A model generated the notes under the pieces. The model had not been told where the DNA came from, searched no databases, and saw only the letters and a program-made list of their open reading frames with translations. A stretch of 64,000 nt of DNA from contig JAIUCV010000083.1 of NCBI GenBank assembly GCA_026724425.1, positions 3,286,001-3,350,000 on the forward strand. Direction: 5' to 3'. The position numbers and the translations under genes are program-made. This DNA is from Erythrophleum ivorense (Eukaryota > Streptophyta > Magnoliopsida > Fabales > Fabaceae). Shown in pieces: positions 50,258-60,720 of this stretch. Numbering within the stretch: position 1 is the stretch's first letter; every line of letters starts with the position of its first letter.

Positions 50258-53200
50258 TCATAGCTTAGGAGACTCCATATGCAGCCGGTCAAGGTCTACG
50301 AGTCCCAACCTCTCATGAATGAATTCACAAGCTTCCATTGTAGCGGCTTTTGTGAAGACATCAGCTAGTTGCTCTTCACTTCTTGTATAACATGGTAGAA
50401 TGACCCCCAACTGCATCTGCTCACGGACCTTGTGACAATCTACCTCAATGTGTTTTGTTCTTTCATGGAACACCGAGTTAGAGGCAATGTGAATAGCCGC
50501 TTGATTATCGCAATGCATAGTGATTGGTGTTGGTGTCTCTCTGCCCATATCCTCAAGCAGCATCTTTAACCACATCAACTCAGTGGTTAGTCTCCTCATA
50601 GCTCGATACTCAGCTTCAGTGCTGGACAATGACACCACCTTTTGCTTCTTACTCTTCCAAGTTACCAAGTTGCCGCCAACAAATGTACAATAGCCTGTTG
50701 TGGATCGTCTATCTCCTCGATCTCCTGCCCAATCAGCATCACAGTATCCTACCATTCCTGAGCTTGAATTGCACCCCATCCAAATGCCTTGGTTGGATGT
50801 ACCTTTAAGATATCTCAAGATCCGATCAACCATCATCCAATGGTACACTGTTGGCTTTTGCATATGTTGGCTCACCTGATTTACTGCAAAACATATATCA
50901 GGTCGTGTTAAGGTTAGGTAAATCAGTTTCCCAAAAATTCTCCGGTAAAGCTTGTCATCTTCAAAAGGCTGATCATTGCCCTCCTCTAATTGATGACTCT
51001 TGTATGCATCTTCTAGGGGTGTTTTAGCCGCCTTAGATTCAAGCTTTCCTGTTTCAGACAAAAGGTCAAGTGTATACTTTCTTTGGGACAAGAAGAGACC
51101 CTCCTTTGATCTACATACTTCAATCCCAAGGAAGTACTTGAGTTCTCCAAGATCCTTAATATCAAATACTGAATTTAAATAAGCTTTAGTTTCAACAATA
51201 CCCACCTTGTCATTCCCTGAGATGATAATATCATCTACATAGATGAGAATGACTACAATACCTCTCTGGCTTTGAAGAGTGAAGAGAGTATGATCAGCCT
51301 CTGATCTCCTGAAGCCACGATCAAGAAGGGTTATACTCAGCTTTCTATACCATGCTCTTGGAGATTGCTTCAATCCATAGATAGCTTTCCTTAGCTTGAG
51401 TACTTTTCCCGGTTGGATCATGTTTTCTAGGCCTGGTGGAGGAGTCATATATACTTCTTCCTCAAGCTCCCCCTGAAGGAATGCGTTCTTGACATCCATC
51501 TGCCACAGCTCCCATTCCAAGTTGACTGCAAGAGATAGGACTACCCTCACCGTTGGTAGCTTTGCAACCGGGGCAAATGTATCTCGGTAATCTTCTCCAT
51601 AAGTTTGTGTGAACCCTCTAGCCACCAATCTTGCCTTATGTCTCTCAATATCTCCACTGCTCAAATACTTGATGGTGAAGACCCATTTGGAGCTCACAGT
51701 CTTCTTTCCTTTTGGCAAGTCTACTTCATCCCAAGTGTGATTCTTAACCATTGCGTGTATCTCATCACCTACAGCATTGGTCCAGACCTCATACTGAATT
51801 GCGTCTTCATAGGTTTGTGGGATGTTTTCTTGATCTAGCACACCAATGAATGCTTGATGTTCCTCAGGAAAGAAAGCAAATGAGCAGACGGCTTGGCTTG
51901 GATGAGCGACGGCTTGGCAGTTGTAGTAGACTCTCGTATTAACCCAGTTAGAGGGGTCCTTCTTTAGTCTAGAGCTCCTTCTCAGTTCCACTAATGGCTC
52001 AGCTGATGTTGACTCATTTACTTCTTGAACCGGCTCCACTGATGGGCTCGTAGTTTGGTCATGATGATCCGGCTGAGATGATGAATCAGTCTCGGCTTCA
52101 TTCTCCCCCTCAGGGACAAGCGGAGAGGCCGAAGTAGGAGCGGAGGGAGCCGCCAGTGGTGGTGGTGGAGTGATCCCTAGGTTCTCAAACAACCGGCGGA
52201 GGATATCAGCCCGATCCGAGTGAGACTGAGGAAGGTTTTTAAGACTATCCCAGTCTTTAACCGTGTAGTATCCGGTTTGTTCCAAGAACTTGACATCTCT
52301 AGAGACCAATACCCTGCCAGTTTCCGGGACTAAGCACTTGTATCCCTTCTGAGTGCTAGAGTAACCTATGAACATACTCTTGGTGCTCTTAGCGTCCAAC
52401 TTGTTGCGGTTCTCACCTGGAACCAAGACAAAACAAACACATCCGAAGACCCGTAAGTGATCAATGGATGGTGTAGTGTTGGTAAGTACCTCAAATGGAG
52501 ATTGATCATGGAGGATCTTAGTGGGAGTGCGGTTGATAAGGTAGCAAGCTGTGACGACAGCATCTCCCCACAGCTTCTTAGGAACATTGGTGTGAAACAT
52601 CATTGATCTTGCCACCTCCATTAGATGCCGGTTCTTCCTCTCGGCAACACCGTTTTGTTGAGGGGTGTAGGGGCAACTTGTTTGATAAATAATTCCATTC
52701 TTGGCCATATAATCTTTGAAGGCATGGCTAGTATATTCCCCACCATTATCTGATCTCAACACTTTAACTTTGGCATTGTAATGGTTAGTAACATATGCAT
52801 GGAACTTTATGAATGCCTCAAGAACTCGATCTTTTGAAGGAAGCAAGGTTAGCCAAGTATATTTTGATTTTTCATCAATAAAGGTGACAAAATATTTATG
52901 GTTTTCTCTTGAAAAACATGGAGATGTCCACACATCCGAATGTATTAAATCAAAACAATTTTCATAAATGGTACTTGATTTGGGAAAGACAGTCTTGCAA
53001 TGTTTACCAAGAATACAAGCTTCACAATCATTGTTTTGAAATTTAACATTTGGTAACAACAAGTTCAAGGCTCTATGATGAGGATGACCTAGTCTAGCAT
53101 GCCAAACCACATCATTAGCAACAGAAACATTAAAACTAAAGCCGCATGATAGGGAAGATGATTTAGTGTCTTCAAGAACATATAAACCATCTTTTGTTGT

Positions 53201-54571
53201 TCCTTGCCCAAGGAACTTACTTGTCTCAATATCCTGAAAAGCAACATCATTAGGTCCAAAAATAGCATAGCAATTAAGATCAGTAGTAGCTTTCTTTACC
53301 GACAACAAATTTGAAGTGAAAGAAGGCATGTAAAAGGCCGGAGTTTCTTTATCAAACAGTTTCAAATTACCAATTCCTTTTATTGGAATCTTATCACCAT
53401 TGGCGATACTAACTTGTCCTATAGCCGGTTTCACATCTTTAATCAAGCTCAAGTCACTAATCATGTGATGACTAGCTCCGGAATCAACGATTAAAGACTT
53501 AGATTTCTCAAGATATAAATCGGCTTTGGAGCAAGAAGCATGAAAACTAAAGGGAGGTGATGGGTTACCAGAGTCCTTGAGAGCCTTGACCAGAGCATCA
53601 AGGTCAGACTTAGTCACATACTCGGCCGGTGGAGCAGAAACGGTCAAGGTGGTGCCGGATGTACCGCCTTGGGCTTTGCTTCCTCCGGCTTCGGATGCAA
53701 AGTGTGCTCTTGAGTCTCTTGTGTCTCGGCCTGAGCTCCACTTGTCCTTCCATCTCCCCTGAGTTGAGCTTGGCCTGAGGTGAGGATGTAAGGTGTAGCA
53801 ACGGTCTTTGGTATGACCGGAGCGCTTGCAGTGTTCACAAATGGTGGAGCTCCTTTCCGGTGGCTTGTAGTAGCTTTTGTTGGCTACAACCTGCTCCGCT
53901 TTGTTGACCATCACCAGCTCACTTCCTTTACCCCCAAAGAGGCCAAGAGTACCTTGTTCCTTCTGGATTTGAGCGCATACCTCATCAAGGTTTGGTAGTT
54001 TATCAGCTCTAAGAAGATGCTTGATAAGGTCGTTATAAGCCGGATTTAGGACCATAAGAAGAGCAAAGACTCTGTCTTGTTCTCTTCTTTCATTCAATAC
54101 AGCAGCTTCCAGAGTCACTGGTCGGAGCATCTCCAGCTCAGCCCAAAGGGAGCGGAACTTGCCAAAGAACTTGTTGAAGTCCATATCCTCTTGGCTGAGG
54201 TTGTTGAGAGCACGCTTGACTTCAAACACCCTTGTGAGATTGGTGATGTTACCAAACACATTCTTCAAGGTATCCCACAGCTCCTTGGCCTTCTCGCAAT
54301 ATGAATAAGCTTCAAGAACAGATACCTCCAAGGAGCCTTGAAGAATGGCCAAAACCGCCTGGTCTTCTTGAAACCATTTGTTCTCCTCTATCACGGCAGC
54401 TGCGGTGTCTGAGGTGGACGCAGTGATGATAGAGACAGGGGCGGTGGAGTTTTCGATGTGGCTCCATAGACCGCGACCACACAAGACCGCTTTGGCTGTC
54501 CTGGACCAGAGGATGTAGTTGTCTCCACCTTTGAGAACAACCGGAAGTAGAACAGGCTTGGAGTTTTCCAT
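50258..54571 (-). CDS. Copia gag-pol polyprotein, intact (1437 aa)
   Basis: Polyprotein giving the capsid and enzymes for copying and integrating the element. Order by residue: N-terminal gag (about 1-215); CCHC zinc knuckle with C245, C248, H253, C258; aspartic protease with DSGA at 363-366; integrase zinc-binding motif H491, H496, C516, C519; integrase DD35E core D546, D608, E644, with exactly 35 residues between the last two; copia reverse transcriptase with QMDVKNAFLQGEL around 1024-1036 and the YVDD box at 1111-1114; RNase H with D1278, E1319, D1355. A proline- and acid-rich linker (about 800-860) joins integrase and RT. The order integrase before RT defines Ty1/copia. The start at 54571 has a good context (A at -3, G at +4) and begins MENSKP, as expected for copia gag. 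The stop is TGA at 50258-50260. Gag and pol are in one frame without frameshift, and all catalytic residues checked are present. Host chromatin could silence it; activity is not shown by sequence. Confidence 0.97.
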   Translation of the reverse strand: MENSKPVLLPVVLKGGDNYILWSRTAKAVLCGRGLWSHIENSTAPVSIITASTSDTAAAVIEENKWFQEDQAVLAILQGSLEVSVLEAYSYCEKAKELWDTLKNVFGNITNLTRVFEVKRALNNLSQEDMDFNKFFGKFRSLWAELEMLRPVTLEAAVLNERREQDRVFALLMVLNPAYNDLIKHLLRADKLPNLDEVCAQIQKEQGTLGLFGGKGSELVMVNKAEQVVANKSYYKPPERSSTICEHCKRSGHTKDRCYTLHPHLRPSSTQGRWKDKWSSGRDTRDSRAHFASEAGGSKAQGGTSGTTLTVSAPPAEYVTKSDLDALVKALKDSGNPSPPFSFHASCSKADLYLEKSKSLIVDSGASHHMISDLSLIKDVKPAIGQVSIANGDKIPIKGIGNLKLFDKETPAFYMPSFTSNLLSVKKATTDLNCYAIFGPNDVAFQDIETSKFLGQGTTKDGLYVLEDTKSSSLSCGFSFNVSVANDVVWHARLGHPHHRALNLLLPNVKFQNNDCEACILGKHCKTVFPKSSTIYENCFDLIHSDVWTSPCFSRENHKYFVTFIDEKSKYTWLTLLPSKDRVLEAFIKFHAYVTNHYNAKVKVLRSDNGGEYTSHAFKDYMAKNGIIYQTSCPYTPQQNGVAERKNRHLMEVARSMMFHTNVPKKLWGDAVVTACYLINRTPTKILHDQSPFEVLTNTTPSIDHLRVFGCVCFVLVPGENRNKLDAKSTKSMFIGYSSTQKGYKCLVPETGRVLVSRDVKFLEQTGYYTVKDWDSLKNLPQSHSDRADILRRLFENLGITPPPPLAAPSAPTSASPLVPEGENEAETDSSSQPDHHDQTTSPSVEPVQEVNESTSAEPLVELRRSSRLKKDPSNWVNTRVYYNCQAVAHPSQAVCSFAFFPEEHQAFIGVLDQENIPQTYEDAIQYEVWTNAVGDEIHAMVKNHTWDEVDLPKGKKTVSSKWVFTIKYLSSGDIERHKARLVARGFTQTYGEDYRDTFAPVAKLPTVRVVLSLAVNLEWELWQMDVKNAFLQGELEEEVYMTPPPGLENMIQPGKVLKLRKAIYGLKQSPRAWYRKLSITLLDRGFRRSEADHTLFTLQSQRGIVVILIYVDDIIISGNDKVGIVETKAYLNSVFDIKDLGELKYFLGIEVCRSKEGLFLSQRKYTLDLLSETGKLESKAAKTPLEDAYKSHQLEEGNDQPFEDDKLYRRIFGKLIYLTLTRPDICFAVNQVSQHMQKPTVYHWMMVDRILRYLKGTSNQGIWMGCNSSSGMVGYCDADWAGDRGDRRSTTGYCTFVGGNLVTWKSKKQKVVSLSSTEAEYRAMRRLTTELMWLKMLLEDMGRETPTPITMHCDNQAAIHIASNSVFHERTKHIEVDCHKVREQMQLGVILPCYTRSEEQLADVFTKAATMEACEFIHERLGLVDLDRLHMESPKL

Positions 54572-54970
54572 TTCCGTCGAGGATAAGAGTTGACCTGAGA
54601 GTTTTGGACCGGTGGGTAATAGAATGCTCCCGAGTAGATCTATTAACCGCTGGGCAAAAGAGTGAACTGGGCGCCTTGGTCAACTCTGCGCGTGAGAGAG
54701 ACTGGACTTAGATGCTTTTACCCGGTGGGTAAAGCTTCGGACTGCTGGGTATTAGTTTTCCGATGAGACTCCAAACGAGAGTATATGGTGCGGAAGTAGT
54801 GAGCGAGTGTAAGGAGATGAACGGTGAGTGTTTGGAGAAACAAAAAACTCTCGGAAAAGTGACTGACAAGTTGATACAAGAATCTCTCAAGAACCGAGAT
54901 GAAGAAGAGATGAAATCCTCTCAAAGAACAAGAAATCTCTCACAAAGCGAGATGAAACAACAACAAGAGC
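54572..54970 (-). other. Copia 5' leader between PBS and gag (399 bp)
   Basis: Untranslated leader. The + strand shows two exact CCGGTGGGTAA motifs (54609-54619 and 54722-54732) and two looser CTGGG motifs (near 54651 and 54744). The - strand is pyrimidine-rich near the PBS. Packaging or dimerisation signals are expected here in retroelements; none can be assigned. Confidence 0.6.
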
Positions 54971-54988
54971 AACCTGGCTCTGCTACCA
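54971..54988 (-). other. Copia primer binding site, Met-tRNA type
   Basis: On the - strand TGGTAGCAGAGCCAGGTT follows the 5' LTR directly. It matches the plant initiator-Met PBS consensus TGGTATCAGAGC at all but one base (G for T at position 6) and extends the match with CAGGTT. It primes minus-strand DNA synthesis. Confidence 0.85.
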
Positions 54989-55167
54989 TGTAGGTTTTAA
55001 TAAGAACAAGTAGAGGAATCCGAGAGGATTCAAGTGAGATCTCGCAAGAGTGAGATAAGAACAAGAGAGAGAGAGATGATAGTGTGAAAGCGAGTGAGAG
55101 GAGAGAGTGTATGAGATAAGGAGTTTCTTATTTTCCTTAAGTGATTCTTTACAAGGTAACTACATTG

Positions 55168-55177
55168 ATATATATAG
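55168..55177 (-). promoter_or_regulatory. TATA box of the copia element
   Basis: CTATATATAT on the - strand, about 167 bp inside the 5' LTR and followed by about 180 bp of R/U5. It is the only strong TATA in the LTR and lies in the right orientation. The 3' LTR copy is at 49951-49960. Confidence 0.7.
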
Positions 55178-55291
55178 CGAGACAAAGAAGAATAAACTAT
55201 AAACAATGGTGTTGTAATCAAGGCTTGATAGAGACGGCTCCTTAGTCAACTTGCTAAAGAGAACATGTGACCTTTGCGCCTTCTTCTTGTC

Positions 55292-55313
55292 CCTAACGGC
55301 TATATTGTAACGG
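55292..55313. promoter_or_regulatory. MSA-like element (CCTAACGGCTA) plus second AACGG in copia U3
   Basis: CCTAACGGCTA (55292-55302, + strand reading) fits every position of the plant mitosis-specific activator consensus YCYAACGGYYA, the site of three-repeat MYB factors in G2/M genes. A second AACGG core is at 55309-55313. They lie about 115-135 bp upstream of the TATA box, where activator sites are expected. The 3' LTR copies are at 50075-50085 and 50092-50096. Function is inferred from motif and position only. Confidence 0.5.
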
Positions 55314-55344
55314 ATAGTTACAAGATAATCTCTTTGGTTCAATA

Positions 55345-55349
55345 CACAC
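55345..55349 (+). repeat. Target site duplication CACAC, right
   Basis: Partner of 49767-49771. The satellite monomer resumes with AATGTAGGAAC. Confidence 0.95.
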
Positions 55350-58332
55350 AATGTAGGAACATACTTGTAGTGTATGTAATGATCAAGACGGACCCATACT
55401 TAGCCAAACATGCATTAGGTTCTCCACGGGACTATGAGGAGCAACATGTGTGACACGATTCTCATTCCTTGAGAGGAACATCAAAGCTACCATCCTGAGA
55501 GAAACATAAGTAGTAAGGAGTCCCAATCGTAGCTCTATGCCTCCACACAATGTAGGAACATACTTGTAGTGTATGTAATGATCAAGCCGGACCCATACTT
55601 AGCCAAACATGCATTAGGTTCTCCACGGGACTATGAGGAGCAACATGTGTGACATGATTCTCATTCCTTGAGAGGAACATCAAAGCTAGCATCCTGAGAG
55701 AAACATAAGTAGTAAGGAGTCCCAATCGTAGCTCTATGCCTCCACACAATGTAGGAACATACTTGTAGTGTATGTAATGATCAAGCCGGACCCATACTTA
55801 GCCAAACATGCATTAGGTTCTCCACGGGACTATGAGGAGCAACTTGTGTGACATGATTCTAATTCCTTGAGAGGAACTTCAAAGCTACCATCCTGAGAGA
55901 AACATAAGTAGTAAGGAGTCCCAATCGTAGCTCTATGCCTCCACACAATGTAGGAACATACTTGTAGTGTATGTAATGATCAAGACGGACCCATACTTAG
56001 CCAAACATGCATTAGGTTCTCCACGGGACTATGAGGAGCAACATGTGTGACATGATTCTCATTCCTTGAGAGAAACATCAAAGCTACCATCCTGAGAGAA
56101 ACATAAGTCGTAAAGAGTCCCAATCGTAGCTCTATGCCTCCACACAATGTAGAAACATACTTGTAGTGTATGTAATGATCAAGACGGACCCATACTTAGC
56201 CAAACACGCATTAGGTTTTCCACGGGACTATGAGGAGCAACATGTGTGACATGATTCTCATTCCTTGAGAGGAACATCAAAGCAAGCATCCTGAGAGAAA
56301 CATAAGTAATAAGGAGTCCCAATCGTAGCTCTATGCCTCCACACAATGTAGAAACATATTTGTAGTGTTTGTAATGATCAAGACGGACCCATACTTAGCC
56401 AAACATGCATTAGGTTCTCCACGGGACTATGAGGAGCAACATGTGTGACATGATTCTCATTCCTTGAGAGGAACATCAAAGCTACCATCCTGAGAGAAAC
56501 TTAAGTCGTAAAGAGTCCCAATCGTAGCTCTATGCCTCCACACAATGTAGAAACATACTTGTAGTGTATGTAATGATCAAGACGGACCCATACTTAGCCA
56601 AACATGCATTAGGTTCTCCACGGGACTATGAGGAGCAACATGTGTGACATGATTCTCATTCCTTGAGAGAAACATCAAAGCTACCATCCTGAGAGAAACT
56701 TAAGTCGTAAAGAGTCCCAATCGTAGCTCTATGCCTCCACACAATGTAGAAACATACTTGTAGTGTATGTAATGATCAAGACGGACCCATACTTAGCCAA
56801 ACACGCATTAGGTTCTCCACGGGACTATGAGGAGCAACATGTGTGACATGATTCTCATTCCTTGAGAGGAACATCAAAGCAAGCATCCTGAGAGAAACAT
56901 AAGTAATAAGGAGTCCCAATCGTAGCTCTATGCCTCCACACAATGTAGAAACATACTTGTAGTGTATGTTATGATCAAGACGGACCCATACTTAGCCTAA
57001 CATGCATTAGGTTCTCCACGGGACTATGAGGAGCAACATGTGTGACATGATTCTAATTCCTTGAGAGGAACATCAAAGCTACCATCCTGAGAGAAACATA
57101 AGTAGTAAGGAGTCCCAATCGTAGCTCTATGCCTCCACACAATGTAGAAACATACTTGTAGTGTATGTAATGATCAAGACGGACCCATACTTAGCCAAAC
57201 ATGCATTAGGTTCTCCACGGGACTATGAGGAGCAACATGTGAGATATGATTCTCATTCCTTGAGAGGAACATCAAAGCTAGCATCCTGAGAGAAACATAA
57301 GTAGTAAGGAGTCCCAATCGTAGCTCTATGCCTCCACACAATGTAGGAACATACTTGTAGTGTATGTAATGATCAAGACGGACCCATACTTAGCCAAACA
57401 TGCATTAGGTTCTCCACGGGACTATGAGGAGCAACATGTGTGACATGATTCTCATTCCTTGAGAGAAACATCAAAGCTACCATCCTGAGAGAAACTTAAG
57501 TCGTAAAGAGTCCCAATCGTAGCTCTATGCCTCCACACAATGTAGAAACATACTTGTAGTGTATGTAATGATCAAGACGGACCCATACTTAGCCAAACAC
57601 GCATTAGGTTCTCCACGGGACTATGAGGAGCAACATGTGTGACATGATTCTCATTCCTTGAGAGGAACATCAAAGCAAGCATCCTGAGAGAAACATAAGT
57701 AATAAGGAGTCCCAATCGTAGCTCTATGCCTCCACACAATGTAGAAACATACTTGTAGTGTATGTTATGATCAAGACGGACCCATACTTAGCCTAACATG
57801 CATTAGGTTCTCCACGGGACTATGAGGAGCAACATGTGTGACATGATTCTAATTCCTTGAGAGGAACATCAAAGCTACCATCCTGAGAGAAACATAAGTA
57901 GTAAGGAGTCCCAATCGTAGCTCTATGCCTCCACACAATGTAGAAACATACTTGTAGTGTATGTAATGATCAAGACGGACCCATACTTAGCCAAACATGC
58001 ATTAGGTTCTCCACGGGACTATGAGGAGCAACATGTGAGATATGATTCTCATTCCTTGAGAGGAACATCAAAGCTAGCATCCTGAGAGAAACATAAGTAG
58101 TAAGGAGTCCCAATTGTAGCTCTATGCCTCCACACAATGTAGGAACATACTTGTAGTGTATGTAATGATCAAGACGGACCCATACTTAGCCAAACATGCA
58201 TTAGGTTCTCCACGGGACTATGAGGAGCAACATGTGTGACATGATTCTAATTCCTTGAGAGGAACATCAAAGCTACCATCCTCAGAGAAACATAAGTAGT
58301 AAGGAGTCCCAATCGTAGCTCTATGCCTCCAC

Positions 58333-60228
58333 ACAATGTAGAAACATACTTGTAGTGTATGTAATGATCAAGACGGACCCATACTTAGCCAAACACGCAT
58401 TAGGTTCTCCACGGGACTATGAGGAGCAACATGTGTGACATGATTCTCATTCCTTGAGAGGAACATCAAAGCTAGCATCCTGAGAGAAACATAAGTACTA
58501 AGGAGTCCCAATCGTAGCTCTATGCCTCCACACAATGTAGAAACATACTGGTAGTGTATGTAATGATCAAGACGGATCCACACTTAGCCTAACATGCATT
58601 AGGTTCTCCACGGGACTATGAGGTGCAACATGTGTGACATGATTCTCATTCCTTGAGAGGAACATCAAAGCTACCATCCTGAGAGAAACATAAGTAGTAA
58701 GGAGTCCCAATCGTAGCTCTATGCCTCCACACAATGTAGAAACTTACTTGTAGTGTATGTAATGATCAAGACGGACCCATACTTAGCCAAACATGCATTA
58801 GGTTCTCCACGGGACTGTGAGGAGCAACATGTGTGACATGATTATCATTCCTTGAGAAGAACACCAAAGCTACCATCCTGAGAGAAACATAAGTAGTAAG
58901 GAGTCCCAATCGTAGCTCTATGCCTCCACACAATGTAGAAACATACTTGTAGTGTATGTAATGATCAAGGCGGACCCATACCTAGCCAAACATGCATTAG
59001 GTTCTCCACGGGACTATGAGGAGCAACATGTGTGACATGATTCTCATTCCTTGAGAGGAACATCAAAGCTACCATCCTGAGAGAAACATAAGTAGTAAGG
59101 AGTCCCAATCGTAGCTCTATGCCTCCACACAATGTAGGAACATACTTGTAGTGTATGTAATGATCAAGACGGACCCATACTTAGCCAAACATGCATTAGG
59201 TTCTCCACGGGACTATGAGGAGCAACGTGTGTGACATGATTCTCATTCCTTGAGAGGAACATCAAAGCTACCATCCTGAGAGAAACATAAGTACTAAGGA
59301 GTCCCAATCGTAGCTCTATGCCTCCACACAATGTAGAAACATACTTGTAGTGTATGTAATGATCAAGACGGACCCATAGTTAGCCAAACATGCATTAGGT
59401 TCTACACGGGACTATGAGGAGCAACATGTGTGACATGATTCTCATTCCTTGAGAGGAACATCAAAGCTACCATCCTGAGAGAAACATAAGTAGTAAGGAG
59501 TCCCAATCGTAGCTCTATGCCTCCACACAATGTAGGAACATACTTGTAGTGTATGTAATGATCAAGACGGACCCATACTTAGCCAAACATGCATTAGGTT
59601 CTCCACGGGACTATGAGGAGCAACATGTGTGACATGATTCTCATTCCTTGAGAGAAACATCAAAGCTACCATCCTGAGAGAAACTTAAGTCGTAAAGAGT
59701 CCCAATCGTAGCTCTATGCCTCCACACAATGTAGAAACATACTTGTAGTGTATGTAATGATCAAGACGGACCCATACTTAGCCAAACACACATTAGGTTC
59801 TCCACGGGACTATGAGGAGCAACATGTGTGACATGATTCTCATTCCTTGAGAGGAACATCAAAGCAAGCATCCTGAGAGAAACATAAGTAATAAGGAGTC
59901 CCAATCGTAGCTCTATGCCTCCACACAATGTAGAAACATACTTGTAGTGTATGTTATGATCAAGACGGACCCATACTTAGCCTAACATGCATTAGGTTCT
60001 CCACGGGACTATGAGGAGCAACATGTGTGACATGATTCTAATTCCTTGAGAGGAACATCAAAGCTACCATCCTGAGAGAAACATAAGTAGTAAGGAGTCC
60101 CAATCGTAGCTCTATGCCTCCACACAATGTAGAAACATACTTGTAGTGTATGTAATGATCAAGACGGACCCATACTTAGCCAAACATGCATTAGGTTCTC
60201 CACGGGACTATGAGGAGCAACATGTGTG
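58333..60228 (+). repeat. Higher-order repeat segment in block 3, copy 1 (period 2388 bp)
   Basis: Repeated at 60721-62616 with a constant offset of 2388 bp (12 x 199). Shared private variants: CATACTGGTAG, TTAGCCTAACATG, GAGGTGCAACATG, GAAACTTACTTG, GGGACTGTGAGG, CATACCTAGCC, CAACGTGTGTG (59223/61611), TTCTACACGGG and AAACTTAAGT (59681/62069). Confidence 0.8.
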
Positions 60229-60720
60229 ACATGATTCTCATTCCTTGAGAGGAACATCAAAGCTAGCATCCTGAGAGAAACATAAGTACTAAGGAGTCCC
60301 AATCGTAGCTCTATGCCTCCACACAATGTAGAAACATACTGGTAGTGTATGTAATGATCAAGACGGATCCACACTTAGCCAAACATGCATTAGGTTCTCC
60401 ACGGGACTATGAGGAGCAACATGTGTGACATGATTCTCATTCCTTGAGAGGAACATCAAAGCTACCATCCTGAGAGAAACATAAGTAGTAAGGAGTCCCA
60501 ATCGTAGCTCTATGCCTCCACACAATGTAGAAACATACTTGTAGTGTATGTAATGATCAAGACGGACCCATACTTAGCCAAACATGCATTAGGTTCTCCA
60601 CGGGACTGTGAGGAGCAACATGTGTGACATGATTATCATTCCTTGAGAAGAACACCAAAGCTACCATCCTGAGAGAAACATAAGTAGTAAGGAGTCCCAA
60701 TCGTAGCTCTATGCCTCCAC

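Larger units (their letters stand above)
49772..55344 (-). mobile_element. Complete Ty1/copia LTR retrotransposon (5573 bp)
   Basis: Full-length element on the - strand: 356-bp LTRs at both ends that read as identical, a 5-bp target duplication, a Met-tRNA-type PBS at 54971-54988, a PPT at 50128-50138 and one uninterrupted gag-pol frame (50258-54571). Domain order gag, protease, integrase, reverse transcriptase, RNase H is diagnostic for Ty1/copia. Everything needed for autonomous transposition appears present, and LTR identity points to very recent insertion. I do not assign it to a named copia lineage. It interrupts a satellite monomer cleanly. Confidence 0.97.
54989..55344 (-). repeat. 5' LTR of the copia element (356 bp)
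   Basis: The right-hand copy is the promoter-bearing 5' LTR because the element runs on -. I found no difference from 49772-50127. Reading on -, it holds AACGG motifs, then TATA, then a pyrimidine-rich transcribed part with a (CT)n run. Confidence 0.95.

Noticed and set aside
51000..54683. Several short frames overlapping the copia gag-pol on both strands
   Set aside because: They sit in other frames of an intact 1437-codon coding region that carries every expected catalytic motif.
54972..54993. A tRNA-Met gene suggested by the PBS similarity
   Set aside because: Only the 18-nt complement of the tRNA 3' end is present, directly next to the LTR, as expected for a primer site; no cloverleaf follows.
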